NCBI RefSeq assembly: GCF_019744875.1
Contig: NZ_JAIETU010000005.1
Coordinates: 868,001-932,000 of the forward strand
Reading direction: 5' to 3'
Source of the DNA: Hyphomicrobium sp.
GTDB lineage: Bacteria > Pseudomonadota > Alphaproteobacteria > Rhizobiales > Hyphomicrobiaceae
Length of the DNA: 64,000 nucleotides
A model generated the notes under the pieces. The model made no database searches. It saw only the letters and a program-made list of their open reading frames with translations, and had not been told where the DNA came from. Below are positions 44,162 through 53,396 of this stretch, one piece after another. Every line of letters begins with the position of its first letter. Position 1 is the stretch's first letter. The position numbers were made by a program, and so were the translations under genes.

Positions 44162-44199
44162 CCGCGTCCATCGATTTCTCATGAGGAACGGGATTGCCG

Positions 44200-44886
44200 A
44201 TGAAGCTCTACAATTTCGCGTTCGGGCCCTATCCGCAGAGGCTCAACATCTATCTGGCCGAGAAGGAGCCGGTGGGCATCGAGCAGATCATCTTCGATGA
44301 GCCGGACCGGACGGCCGATGTCCCGCCTGCGTCGGTCAAAGCGCTCGCGCCAAACGGCTCGATGCCGATGCTCCAGGACGAGGACGGCACGGTGGTCGGC
44401 CAGTCGCTCGCGATCCTGGAGTACATCGAGGACAAGAGGCCGGACCCCGATATGCGCGGGAGCACGGCTGCCGCGCGGGCACGCACCCGCCAGTTCGTTC
44501 ATGTGTTCGATGAGGCGCTGACGTTTTTTGGGCTCTGGGCGCGCCATGGTAGCCGCCTTGGTCATGGAGTGGTGCGCACGAGCCAGGCGGTCGCCGAGGT
44601 CTGCGCCAGCAGGTATGCGGGACAACTCCGCCTAATCGAACGCATGATGATGGCGGACGACGCGTTCATCGCCGGCGATCGCGTGACAATTGCGGATTGC
44701 GTCGCGATGGCGACCTTGCAGTACGCCGCGGACTTCTATGCCGTGCCGCTCCTGCCGGGCTGCCCGAAGCTCGAGGGCTGGTTCGAGCGTTTCTCGTTAC
44801 GCCCGAGCGCCGCGCGGCCCAAGTATCCGGAAGACAAGCGTGCCAGGGCGTTGGGCCTCATGGAGCAGACCGGCGTTGTCTTCTAG
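44200..44886 (+). CDS. Glutathione S-transferase family protein
   Basis: 228 residues: an N-terminal thioredoxin-like domain (KLYNFAFGPYPQRLNIYLAEKE, with the NGSMPMLQDEDG and QSLAILEYIED glutathione-binding elements) and an all-helical C-terminal domain with ADDAFIAGDRVTIADCVAM, the usual N-capping box and hydrophobic staple. It is a plausible electrophile-detoxifying enzyme, in keeping with the neighbouring resistance-type genes. The ATG at 44200 is used. It follows the methyltransferase by 38 bp and precedes the kinase-like gene by 67 bp. Confidence 0.9.
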   Translation: MKLYNFAFGPYPQRLNIYLAEKEPVGIEQIIFDEPDRTADVPPASVKALAPNGSMPMLQDEDGTVVGQSLAILEYIEDKRPDPDMRGSTAAARARTRQFVHVFDEALTFFGLWARHGSRLGHGVVRTSQAVAEVCASRYAGQLRLIERMMMADDAFIAGDRVTIADCVAMATLQYAADFYAVPLLPGCPKLEGWFERFSLRPSAARPKYPEDKRARALGLMEQTGVVF

Positions 44887-44953
44887 CCGGGAGGTCAGCG
44901 CCCGCGTATTGAAGCGGAAGCCCAAGGGAATGCGCGTACGGTCGAGCGTGCTC

Positions 44954-45826
44954 ATGTTGAACATTGGCGTTGGTCTTGCCGAAAAACTCATCGGAACACA
45001 GTTTCCGGAATGGGCGGGCCTTTCCATTGTGCCGGTCGCCGCCAGCGGCTGGGACAACCAGAGTTTTCGCCTCGGCGATGATTTTCTCATTCGTCTACCG
45101 CGTTCGGAAGCCTATGCGGGTCAAGTCGACAAGGAGCATCGGTGGTTGCCGGTGCTCGCTCCGCACTTGCCCGTGGCAATCCCGGTGCCCGTGGCGCAAG
45201 GCCACCCGAGCGTGGACTATCCGTTCAAATGGTCCGTCTATCGTTGGCTCACGGGAGAGGACGCCGGGCACGCGACCATCACGGACCGCGACGCGTTCGT
45301 GCGTCGGTTGGCGCGCTTTCTGCGAGCCTTGCAGGAGGTCGATGCGACCGGCGCGCCGCGTCCCGGCCGTGAGAACTTCCATCGTGGTGGCTCGCTCGGC
45401 GTCTATGAACCGGAGTTTTATGCGGCGGTCGCGCGCCTCGGTTCCTCGTGGGACCGGTCTGCGCTGATCGCCATGTGGGAGCGAGGTGTGGCGGCGAGAT
45501 GGACGGGCTCGCCAGTGTGGGTGCATGGCGATATCTCGCCCGGCAATCTCTTGGTGTGCGACGGCGCGCTGTGCGCCGTGATCGATTTCGGGCAGCTTGC
45601 TGCGGGTGATCCCGCCTGCGACTTTGCAATTGCCTGGACGTTTTTTAGTACGGAGGAGCGTGAGGTCTTCCGGCAAGTCGTGCAGGCTGATGAGGGTACG
45701 TGGGCGCGCGCTCGATGCTGGGCGATGTGGAAGGCATCGTTGCTCGCCGCCGGATTGGCGTCGAGCAACGCGGTTGAGCTTGCCTCGGTCTGGGCGACGC
45801 TGCGCGGCCTCTTGGAAGAGCCGTGA
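44954..45826 (+). CDS. Aminoglycoside phosphotransferase-family kinase
   Basis: 290 residues of the APH fold: N-lobe with FRLGDDFLIRLPR, the Brenner motif VHGDISPGNLLV (catalytic Asp, Asn) and IDFGQLAAGDPACDF. The family includes antibiotic kinases and kinases of choline, homoserine and other small molecules. The frame reaches 44690 but only as a shadow of the GST; the ATG at 44930 has its purine stretch too close, and that at 44954 gives a family-like N-terminus (LNIGVGLAEKLIGTQFPEW). It probably belongs to the same transcript as the GST. Confidence 0.85.
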   Translation: MLNIGVGLAEKLIGTQFPEWAGLSIVPVAASGWDNQSFRLGDDFLIRLPRSEAYAGQVDKEHRWLPVLAPHLPVAIPVPVAQGHPSVDYPFKWSVYRWLTGEDAGHATITDRDAFVRRLARFLRALQEVDATGAPRPGRENFHRGGSLGVYEPEFYAAVARLGSSWDRSALIAMWERGVAARWTGSPVWVHGDISPGNLLVCDGALCAVIDFGQLAAGDPACDFAIAWTFFSTEEREVFRQVVQADEGTWARARCWAMWKASLLAAGLASSNAVELASVWATLRGLLEEP

Positions 45827-45882
45827 CGGCCGACAACCAATCCGATGCCGCTCACTCCTCCACTTGCGCGCTCGTCATGCGC

Positions 45883-46923
45883 TCATTTGGGACCGGCATT
45901 CAACGATAGCAATCCTTGCTCGATGAGCGATTTGCCCGTGGCGATGATGGCTTCGCGCGCCGGGATCAGCGGCCGGCCGATGAGCGAAGTCGCGCTCGCC
46001 GTCTCCATGACGCGGCGGTAGCCGAGTTCGGTGCTGATGTTCCGCATGTCCTTGTTGAACGGCGCGAACAGCCGGATCAGCCATGCCGGAACATGGCGTG
46101 TCGGCACCTTGGCGCCCGGGAAATTGCGCGCCAGAAGGTCCGCGATCTCGCTGAAATGCAGCGTGCTTTCGCAGAACGGAAACCGTTTGCCGCCCGCGCC
46201 CGGCTTGATCATCGCCTGGAGGTGCGCTTCCGCGATGTCGCGAACATCGACGATCGGGCTCTCGATTGGCGGCATCGCGGGAATGGACCCGTTGAGCAGC
46301 CCGAGGATGAGCGCCGCCGTCGTGCCCGGATCCTTGTCGAGCACCGGCCCCATGATGCCGGCCGGGTTGATGGTCACGAGATCGTCTGTGCGGCTCGCTT
46401 CAGCCATCAGCTCCCAGGCGCGGCGCTCTGCCAGCGTCTTCGATTCCGGATAGGCCGCGACGTAGACGGGTCCGTTGAGCTGGGTCCAGTCGGCGGCGGA
46501 AAAGGGCGTCGTGCGCGATTTAGGGTAGCCGTAGGCAATCGCCGCCATCGAGGATGTCAGCACGATCCTCTTGACGCCAGAGCCGAGCGCCGCGCGGATC
46601 GCTCGTTCCGTGCCTCCGACGGCGGGGCGGATGAGCTCCATCTTGTCGGTTGGAGTCTGGAGGTTGAAAGGCGACGCGACGTGCTGGACATACGTGACGT
46701 CCGCCATCTCCTCGCGCCATCCGGCGTCGTTCTCCAGGTCGAGGGTCGCGAACTCCAGGCGATTGATATCGGCGCCATGAGCGGCCATGGTCTTGCGGAC
46801 CTGATCGGCCTTGTCCGGTTTGCGTACGCTTCCCCTGACGGTGTAGCCATTCTGCAGGAGCTTCAGGGCGACATGCCCGCCAAGGAAACCGGAAATGCCA
46901 GTGACGAGGACGCGATCGCTCAT
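45883..46923 (-). CDS. NAD-dependent epimerase/dihydroflavonol-reductase-like SDR
   Basis: 346 residues of the extended SDR class: GISGFLGGHVALKLLQNGY at the N-terminus, VQHVASPF, LTSSMAAIAYG and the catalytic YPESK, as in dihydroflavonol reductase-like proteins. NADP preference is suggested by VRGSVRKPDK after the second strand. It is divergent from TetR(3) with 68 bp between starts, so that protein is a likely regulator. Substrate unknown. Confidence 0.9.
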   Translation of the reverse strand: MSDRVLVTGISGFLGGHVALKLLQNGYTVRGSVRKPDKADQVRKTMAAHGADINRLEFATLDLENDAGWREEMADVTYVQHVASPFNLQTPTDKMELIRPAVGGTERAIRAALGSGVKRIVLTSSMAAIAYGYPKSRTTPFSAADWTQLNGPVYVAAYPESKTLAERRAWELMAEASRTDDLVTINPAGIMGPVLDKDPGTTAALILGLLNGSIPAMPPIESPIVDVRDIAEAHLQAMIKPGAGGKRFPFCESTLHFSEIADLLARNFPGAKVPTRHVPAWLIRLFAPFNKDMRNISTELGYRRVMETASATSLIGRPLIPAREAIIATGKSLIEQGLLSLNAGPK

Positions 46924-46966
46924 TTTTGGCCTCTTGGATCTGCCATTTAACGAAATATAGCATTGT

Positions 46967-46982
46967 CGTTCAATTCGTTCAA
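46967..46982. repeat. Direct repeat CGTTCAA x2 upstream of TetR (3)
   Basis: Two copies of CGTTCAA (46967-46973 and 46976-46982), 9 bp apart start to start, between the SDR and TetR(3). It ends 9 bp before the TetR ATG and may be a regulator site, though direct repeats are less typical for TetR dimers. Confidence 0.4.
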
Positions 46983-46991
46983 CTTGGTGCT

Positions 46992-47549
46992 ATGGAAAAA
47001 GTCGATCGCAGCTCGGCCAAGCGGCTCCGAAGCCTGGAGGCGGCACGCTTTCTCATCCTGCGCGACGGTTTGCGCGCGACGACGATGGAGGCCATCGCGC
47101 GCGAGGCCGGCATCGCGAAACCGACGCTTTATGCGCAATTTCCCGACAAGACCGCCGTGTTCGCCGCCCTCGTCGACCTCACGTTGACGGAGGTTTTGGA
47201 AGCGGCCGATGCGGGTTTCGCGACGCAAGGCGCGGTGTACGAGCGCATCGGAGAGGCGCTGGCGCGGCAGTATCTGGCGATCTCGGCCATTCTCAGCGGG
47301 TCGCCGCACGCGGACGAGCTGATGGAAGAGCCGAGGCGGACTGATCTGCAGCTCAAGGAGCGGCATTTCAGGATCGAAGCCAGGATCGTCGAGGAGTTGC
47401 GCGCCGCCGGAGTCGAGGACGCGTCCTATCTTGCGCGCGTGCTGATCGCGGCTGCCCACGGCATCTCCATCAAGATCCGGGAGCCGGACGTGATGTCGTC
47501 CGCGATCAAGCTCGCGACGCGCCGGCTGGTGGAGCCGGAACTGACCTGA
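46992..47549 (+). CDS. TetR-family regulator (3)
   Basis: 185 residues: an N-terminal HTH (KRLRSLEAARFLILRDGLRATTMEAIAREAGIAKPTLYAQFPDK) and a helical C-terminal domain with a second TetR-like ligand half. The ATG at 46992 is chosen; the longer frame to 46926 adds only SDR-promoter sequence. It probably represses the divergent SDR. The CGTTCAA repeats upstream may be its site. Confidence 0.92.
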   Translation: MEKVDRSSAKRLRSLEAARFLILRDGLRATTMEAIAREAGIAKPTLYAQFPDKTAVFAALVDLTLTEVLEAADAGFATQGAVYERIGEALARQYLAISAILSGSPHADELMEEPRRTDLQLKERHFRIEARIVEELRAAGVEDASYLARVLIAAAHGISIKIREPDVMSSAIKLATRRLVEPELT

Positions 47550-47806
47550 TAGCGATTGCGGGCGCGGCGGGAGGCTTGACCTTTCCGCTGTGGCGGTGCT
47601 CGAAATTCGTCTCCGACGCGCGCCCGTGCTGCGCGATTTGCGGGTTCTCTTCTGCCGCTAAAATTCATCGTCAACGGCTTTGGCTGCCGTGCTCGCATGC
47701 CTAGCGTGGGATGGTTGGTCTTGCGGATGCGTGGTGGCTGGCGCAAGTCTTGGCCGTTCTGCCTCTGTCCGGCTCTTTTATGCTTCCGATTGAAGCCAGG
47801 TATTCA

Positions 47807-48460
47807 ATGAGAATCCTTCTGGTCGAGGATGAGCCCCTTCTGGGCGAAGCTGTTGCGACCCATCTCAAAAAACTGCACGCGGTCGATTGGCTGCAGACGC
47901 TTGAGGCGGCGTCGGGGGCGATGCAGGCGATCACCTACGATCTGATGCTCCTGGATCTCAATCTTCCGGATGGCGGCGGGCTCGATCTTCTGCGGTCGTT
48001 GCGGAAATCGGGCCAACGCATTCCGGTGATCGTCATCACCGCGCGCGATCAGATCCGCGACCGCATCGAGGGCCTCAACTCCGGGGCCGACGACTATGTT
48101 CTGAAACCGTTCGATCTCGACGAGCTGACTGCGCGCATTCACTCGTTGCAGCGGCGCGCCGACGCCATGCCCAATCCCCGCTTCATGATTGGGAACATTG
48201 AGGTCGATCTCGCCGCGCGCACGGTCTGGCGCGAGGCGCAGGAAATCCGTCTCACGGCGCGCGAGTACGCCGTGCTGGAGTATTTTGCGCGCCGGCTCGG
48301 GGCCATCGTATCGAAGACGAAGCTCGAGGAGGCCCTGTACGAGTTCGGCGCGGAGATTGAAAGCAACACCGTCGAGGTCTATGTCAGCCGCCTGCGCAAG
48401 AAGCTGGGCAGCAGCGCCATTCGCACTGTCCGCGGGCTCGGCTACAGGATGGACCCCTAG
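47807..48460 (+). CDS. OmpR/PhoB-family response regulator (system 2)
   Basis: 217 residues, the paralogue of the regulator at 28549-29202: 36 of the first 50 positions are identical by my count, including MRILL-EDE and Asp50 of LMLLDLNLPDG. The winged-helix domain keeps VEVYVSRLRKKLG and the ending RGLGYRMDP. The ATG at 47807 is used; the frame is open to 47711. It is followed by its kinase after 2 bp. The paralogue pair suggests a shared ancestral signal, now possibly divided. Confidence 0.95.
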   Translation: MRILLVEDEPLLGEAVATHLKKLHAVDWLQTLEAASGAMQAITYDLMLLDLNLPDGGGLDLLRSLRKSGQRIPVIVITARDQIRDRIEGLNSGADDYVLKPFDLDELTARIHSLQRRADAMPNPRFMIGNIEVDLAARTVWREAQEIRLTAREYAVLEYFARRLGAIVSKTKLEEALYEFGAEIESNTVEVYVSRLRKKLGSSAIRTVRGLGYRMDP

Positions 48461-48462
48461 CG

Positions 48463-49815
48463 ATGCACCCCTGGTCAATCAAGCGCCGCCTCAGCCGAGC
48501 GCTCATCGGATTCGTGACGTTGTTCTGGATCGCGGGTGTCGTGGTGGCGGCCTTTGCCGTTCGCCTGGAAATCATCGAGGTTTTCGACGGCGCGCTGCGC
48601 GCCACGGGGAGCGAGTTGGTTCCGGTCGCGCTCGAGGAGTATCGGCGCAAGGTTTCTGGGCAAGCCGATCTTCGGCCGTCCGAGGCGCGCTCGTTCGCCT
48701 TCAGCGCCAGCCGCAGCCACGTCCACTATCTGCTGCGCGACGGGGCAGGCACGGTGGTGTTCGCCTCCAGGGGAGCACCCGACAAGCCGCCATCGATTCC
48801 ACTCAAGAAGGGCTTCTACGACTACGGCGACTATCGGTACTATACGCATTTCCTGAAAGACGAAGGTGTCTGGTTCGTCGTCGCCCACGAACTGCAGGAG
48901 CGCCGGGAGGCGGCGGTCGGGATGTGGGTCGGCCTTGCCTCTCCGCTGATCGCGCTTCTGCCGATCGCCGTATTTGCGGTGTGGCGAACCGTTGACCGCA
49001 CCACAACGCCGATCTCGCGCGTTTCCGATGAACTCGAAGCGCGCAGTGGAAGCGATCTCAACCCTATCGACCCTGCCGGCCTTCCGACCGAACTCACTCC
49101 CGTCATCGACTCCGTCAACAAGCTGATGACGCGGCTCAAGGCGGCCATCGAGTCCGAACGTGCGTTTGCGGCCAATGCCGCTCACGAATTGCGCAATCCC
49201 ATCGCTGCGGTGCGGGCGCAGATTCAAGTTCTGGCGGCCAATCTCAAAGGGACGTCCGACAGCACACGGGCGGAAGGCCTGGCCTTGCAACTGGCAGGCC
49301 TGGGGCGGCGTGTCGAGAAGATGCTGCAGATGGCGCGCGCCGAGGCCGGTCTTGGCCATTCCCGGGAGCTCACGGATCTCGCGGCGATCGCCGCGCTGGT
49401 GGTCGACGACTTCCGCCAGCAGTCGAATGTCGGAGCCCGGTTGAGGTTCGACGCGGATGACGATCAAGCCTGCTGGGTCGCGATGGATCAGGACGCCGTT
49501 GCGATCGTCTTCCGCAATGTGATCGAGAATGCGGTTCATCATGGCCGCGACGGAGAGCCAATTGAAGTTCATGTTGGCCGCGACCGCACCGTTCGTGTCG
49601 TCAATGCGGGCGATGCGCTGCCGCAGGCCGAACTCGGTAAACTCATGGCCCGCTTCCACAGAGGCGATGCCCGCCAGGCTTCCGGCAGCGGGCTCGGCCT
49701 CACGATCGTGGACATGATCATGCGCCAAGCCGGAGGCAGGCTTGTTCTTGCGTCGCCCGCCCAAGGCCGCGCGGACGGCTTCGAAGCCGTCATTGAGTTT
49801 CCTCGCGCCGTTTGA
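48463..49815 (+). CDS. Sensor histidine kinase (system 2), paralogue of system 1
   Basis: 450 residues, aligned without gaps to the kinase at 29206 over the N-terminal half, with His241 at the same place (AANAAHELRNPIA) and matching DG-rich C-termini (SPAQGRADGFE). Transmembrane helices are at about 13-32 and 152-174. The periplasmic domain differs more (lacking several of the Gly/Pro residues), so the sensed ligand may differ. It is co-translated with the response regulator. Confidence 0.95.
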   Translation: MHPWSIKRRLSRALIGFVTLFWIAGVVVAAFAVRLEIIEVFDGALRATGSELVPVALEEYRRKVSGQADLRPSEARSFAFSASRSHVHYLLRDGAGTVVFASRGAPDKPPSIPLKKGFYDYGDYRYYTHFLKDEGVWFVVAHELQERREAAVGMWVGLASPLIALLPIAVFAVWRTVDRTTTPISRVSDELEARSGSDLNPIDPAGLPTELTPVIDSVNKLMTRLKAAIESERAFAANAAHELRNPIAAVRAQIQVLAANLKGTSDSTRAEGLALQLAGLGRRVEKMLQMARAEAGLGHSRELTDLAAIAALVVDDFRQQSNVGARLRFDADDDQACWVAMDQDAVAIVFRNVIENAVHHGRDGEPIEVHVGRDRTVRVVNAGDALPQAELGKLMARFHRGDARQASGSGLGLTIVDMIMRQAGGRLVLASPAQGRADGFEAVIEFPRAV

Positions 49816-49926
49816 TCTGAGCGCCCCAGACCCGCTTTCAGGTGATTGTCAGGTTCATGCCGGACAGTTCTCCGCCCCGCGTGCGTCCGGCGCGAAGGGC
49901 GCGGGGCGGCATGTTCAGTCAACACC

Positions 49927-50808
49927 ATGAAATTCGAAGACAATCCAGAGACACCCGCCGACAAGCTCGGCAGTCGCATCCGGTCGCGGATGGCCGGCCT
50001 TCCGCCGTCTTTGGTGCGCGTTCTCGAGTTCATCGATGCCAACAGGCTGGACGCGCTCACCAAGTCCGCCGTCGAGATTGGCACGATGATCGGCACTTCG
50101 GATGCGAGTGTCATTCGCGCGGTGAAGGCGCCTGGGTTCGCGGGTTTCAAGGAGCTCAAGCAGGAGCTGGCCGCCACGTTCGGCCATGGCCAATCGGCCG
50201 CCGACAACATGGCGAGGACGTTCTCGGGCATCGGCGACCAGCACGATGGCGCAATCGATCGCGCGCTCGATGATCATGGTGCGGCGTTCGAGGCGCTCAC
50301 CTCGCCCGAGACGCGCGAGCAAATGTCGACGGCGGTGAAGCTGCTCGCATCGGCGCGCCGGGTCGGCGTTTTCGGGCTCGGGCCCTCGTCCTACCTCGCG
50401 CGATACTTTGCTCTTCATCTGACGCGGAGCGGGCGCGTCGCGCATGTGTTCGACGGCAGCGGATCGCCACTGGCAGATCAATTGCTCAGCATGCAGGACG
50501 TGGATGTCGTTGTGATGCTGGCCTACGGCCAGCCCTACAAGGAAGCGATGGCCTGCATTACCGAAGCGCGCCGGCTCCGCAAACGCATCCTTCTTGTGAC
50601 CGATTTCGCGGAGAAGGGGCTCGCGTCGCACGCGACCACGGTCGTGAACGTGCATCGAGGAACGGCCGGCCGTGTGGCCCTGCACGGGGCGACGTTCGTC
50701 TGCCTCGAAGCCATGACGCTGGCGCTTGCCCATCGCAACAAAGACCGCGCGATCACGACCCTTGAACGCTTGAACGAGTTACGGAAATCCGTCGGAAAAG
50801 CGCCGTAA
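49927..50808 (+). CDS. RpiR/MurR-family regulator with SIS domain
   Basis: 293 residues: an N-terminal HTH of the RpiR type (ADKLGSRIRSRMAGLPPSLVRVLEFI, VEIGTMIGTSDASVIRAVKAPGFAGFKELK) and a SIS sugar-phosphate-binding domain (VGVFGLGPSSYLARYFALHL ... VVVMLAYGQPYKEA). Such regulators respond to phosphosugars or related small ligands. The ATG at 49927 is used; the frame is open to 49846. No sugar gene is adjacent; it lies between the second two-component system and the siderophore receptor. Confidence 0.93.
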   Translation: MKFEDNPETPADKLGSRIRSRMAGLPPSLVRVLEFIDANRLDALTKSAVEIGTMIGTSDASVIRAVKAPGFAGFKELKQELAATFGHGQSAADNMARTFSGIGDQHDGAIDRALDDHGAAFEALTSPETREQMSTAVKLLASARRVGVFGLGPSSYLARYFALHLTRSGRVAHVFDGSGSPLADQLLSMQDVDVVVMLAYGQPYKEAMACITEARRLRKRILLVTDFAEKGLASHATTVVNVHRGTAGRVALHGATFVCLEAMTLALAHRNKDRAITTLERLNELRKSVGKAP

Positions 50809-51052
50809 GTCGCGTCGTCCAGCGCGCCGTTGCGATCCTGCACCGGCGGGGCTTTGTCGAGGTTTTCGCGGATTGGGGTTTATTTACTACTACAGTACGC
50901 AATCCAAGTCTGACCCCACGTGAGTAAGCCAGCCACCGACGCGCAATCTCGTCCACTAGCCAGCCAACTTGCGAACCAAAAGGCCGCGCCGCGACGACTG
51001 CATTCGTCGCGGCGCGATCTCTCACTGGGGCTCACACTTGGGGGACTGTCAT

Positions 51053-53326
51053 ATGCGTGACGTCAAAAGCCGCGGCGCTCGTTCCGCGGCACTTTTTATC
51101 AGTACGATGCTATCGGGGAGCGTGGGGGTTGGGTCAGGCGCGTTTGCGCAGGAAGCTGCGACGCCCGCCGAGCTGCCACCTCTCGAGGTGACGGCGCAGG
51201 CGAAGAAGAAGGCCGCTGCGGCGAAGAAGAAAACCGCAACGTCTCCCGTTCCGCAGGCGCCGGTGGCTGCCGCGGCCGCGCCTGAGCCGGTGGAGAAAGG
51301 TGCCTCCACAGACGCGGACGGGGGACTCTCCTCCGGCGGTGTCGATGGCTATCTTGCAACGCGGACATCGAGTGGCACGAAGACAGACACGCCGCTGATA
51401 GATGTTCCGCAGGCCATCACGGTCATCACGCAGGAACGCGCGAAGGATCAGCACGCCGTCGACGTCAACAAGGCTCTTCAGTACGTGCCGGGTGTGCTCG
51501 TTGCCCAAGGTGAAGGCAACCGAGACCAGATCGTCATTCGTGGCCAGAACACGACGGCGGACTTCTTCATCGATGGCGTTCGCGACGACGTGCAGTATTT
51601 CCGCGATCTCTACAACGCCGATCGGCTTGAGGTTCTCAAGGGCCCCAACGCCATGATCTTCGGTCGCGGCGGCGGTGGCGGTGTCGTCAATCGCGTATCC
51701 AAGAAGGCCGGCGAGGACGTCCGCGAAGGCACGGCGTGGATCGGATCGTTCGATCACTATCGTGCGACCGCCGATGTCGGCGCGCGCGTCAGCAACGATT
51801 TCGCGGTGCGCTTGAATGGCGTCTTCGAGGACTCGGGCAGCTACCGTGATGGCGTCGATCTCGAGCGTTACGGCATCAATCCGACCGCGTTCTTCCGGCT
51901 GACCGATCATACGCGCGTGTGGCTGAGCTATGAGTATTTCCACGACGACCGCACGGCCGATCGCGGAATTTCCTCCGTCGCAGTTCCGGGAAGCACGGAA
52001 CGGCGCCCTTATCCCGGTACGATTAAGGCGTTCTTCGGTGACCCCAACAAGAGCGTCTCGGATTTCGACGGCCACACCACCACGGCCACGATCGAGCACA
52101 AGTTCAGCGAGGACCTGAAGGTTCGTAACCACACGTCATACGGAAACTTCGACAAGTTCTACGACAACGTCTTCGCCGCAACGGGCGTGTCGGCGGGCGG
52201 GCTGTATTCGGCCGGCGTGTACGACAACCTCACGACGCGCTCGACATTGGTGAACCAGACCGACGTGACCTACGAGTTCGACGGCGGCTGGTATGGCCAC
52301 ACCCTGGTGGTGGGAACGGAGTTTTCGCGCCAGGACACGGAAAATACGCGCAAGACGGGCGCCAACGTCGTTGGCATCCCGGCGTCGAATCCGACCTTTA
52401 CATTGCCATCCAACTATCCCATCCCGGTCACGGGGCGGAATGAGACGGAGCTGTCGACAGCGTCCGTCTATGTTCAGGATCAGTTCGACATCACCAAGTA
52501 CTTCCAGGTGATCGGCGGCATACGCTTCGACCGCTTCGACATCGACGCGACGAACCTATTCAATGGCAACCAGTTCGGCCGCGTTGATGACATGTGGTCA
52601 CCGCGCGTCGGTGTCGTCGTCAAGCCAATCGAAAACCTGTCGTTTTACGCGAGCTACTCCAAATCGTTCCTGCCCTATTCGGGAGAGCGGTTCGGATCGC
52701 TCGACGGGACGGCTGCGGATCTCGAGCCCGAGACGTTCATCAATCATGAGATCGGCGTCAAATGGGAAATCGCGCCCCGCCTGATGCTGTCAGCGGCTTT
52801 GTATCGCCTCGATCGCGAGAACACCCGCGCGGTGAACCCCGTCAACGTTGCTCTGCCGCCCGTTCAGATCGGCAGTAGCCGTACCGAAGGCGGCGAGATC
52901 GAGATGGCGGGCTACATTACCGATCAATGGGAAATCGCCGGCGGCTATGCGCGGACGTTCGGGGAGATCACCGGGGCCCAGGGAACCACCGTGGGCAACA
53001 CCGTGCCTGTCGGCCGGTCGCTCGCCAACATTCCAGAGGACATGTTCACCCTTTGGAACAAGTACCGGTTCACCCCGATGTTCGCCGCCGGTATCGGCGT
53101 CGTGCACCGGTCTGAGATCTTCGCCTCGACGAGCAACACGACCGTGCTGCCCGAGTTCACGCGGGTGGATGGTGCGCTGTACTTCAATCTCACCGAAAAT
53201 CTCGATGCCCAGCTCAACGTCGAGAACCTGTTCGATGAGACGTATTACGCAAGCGCGCACTCGGATCACAACATTACGCCCGGCTCGCCGCGCGCCTTCT
53301 ATTTCGGCGTGACGAGCAGGTTCTAG
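51053..53326 (+). CDS. TonB-dependent siderophore receptor
   Basis: 757 residues. A signal peptide ends in GAFAQ, followed by an Ala/Lys-rich linker, the TonB box-like LEVTAQ, a plug domain (VPQAITVITQERAKD, DFFIDGVRDDVQYFRDLYNADRLEVLKGP, GGGGGVVNRVSK) and a beta-barrel that ends in YFGVTSRF with the terminal Phe needed for outer-membrane assembly. Family: FpvA/FhuA-like ferric-siderophore receptors; no N-terminal signalling domain is present. The ATG at 51053 follows GGGGGA. It is followed by a strong stem-loop and an Rrf2 regulator. No siderophore synthesis or ABC uptake genes are adjacent. Confidence 0.95.
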   Translation: MRDVKSRGARSAALFISTMLSGSVGVGSGAFAQEAATPAELPPLEVTAQAKKKAAAAKKKTATSPVPQAPVAAAAAPEPVEKGASTDADGGLSSGGVDGYLATRTSSGTKTDTPLIDVPQAITVITQERAKDQHAVDVNKALQYVPGVLVAQGEGNRDQIVIRGQNTTADFFIDGVRDDVQYFRDLYNADRLEVLKGPNAMIFGRGGGGGVVNRVSKKAGEDVREGTAWIGSFDHYRATADVGARVSNDFAVRLNGVFEDSGSYRDGVDLERYGINPTAFFRLTDHTRVWLSYEYFHDDRTADRGISSVAVPGSTERRPYPGTIKAFFGDPNKSVSDFDGHTTTATIEHKFSEDLKVRNHTSYGNFDKFYDNVFAATGVSAGGLYSAGVYDNLTTRSTLVNQTDVTYEFDGGWYGHTLVVGTEFSRQDTENTRKTGANVVGIPASNPTFTLPSNYPIPVTGRNETELSTASVYVQDQFDITKYFQVIGGIRFDRFDIDATNLFNGNQFGRVDDMWSPRVGVVVKPIENLSFYASYSKSFLPYSGERFGSLDGTAADLEPETFINHEIGVKWEIAPRLMLSAALYRLDRENTRAVNPVNVALPPVQIGSSRTEGGEIEMAGYITDQWEIAGGYARTFGEITGAQGTTVGNTVPVGRSLANIPEDMFTLWNKYRFTPMFAAGIGVVHRSEIFASTSNTTVLPEFTRVDGALYFNLTENLDAQLNVENLFDETYYASAHSDHNITPGSPRAFYFGVTSRF

Positions 53327-53332
53327 GTCAGG

Positions 53333-53362
53333 GGGCATGGCGGCGGAGACGCCGCCATGCCC
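53333..53362. terminator. Perfect 12-bp stem-loop after the receptor gene
   Basis: GGGCATGGCGGC, six-base loop, GCCGCCATGCCC: a perfect hairpin 6 bp after the receptor stop. It lacks a U-run, so it may act as a transcript-end stabiliser or attenuator rather than a textbook terminator. It lies in front of the Rrf2(2) gene, which starts at 53397. Confidence 0.65.
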
Positions 53363-53396
53363 ATTCGGTTCGTGTCGTTGCCAAGGACAAAACACC

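Noticed and set aside
37182-45826. Reading the regulator-rich stretch as a mobile resistance island
   Set aside because: No integrase, transposase, tRNA junction or flanking repeats were seen, and the base composition looks like that of neighbouring genes.
53333-53362. Calling the receptor hairpin a standard Rho-independent terminator
   Set aside because: There is no run of T after it; kept only as a stem-loop with uncertain role.
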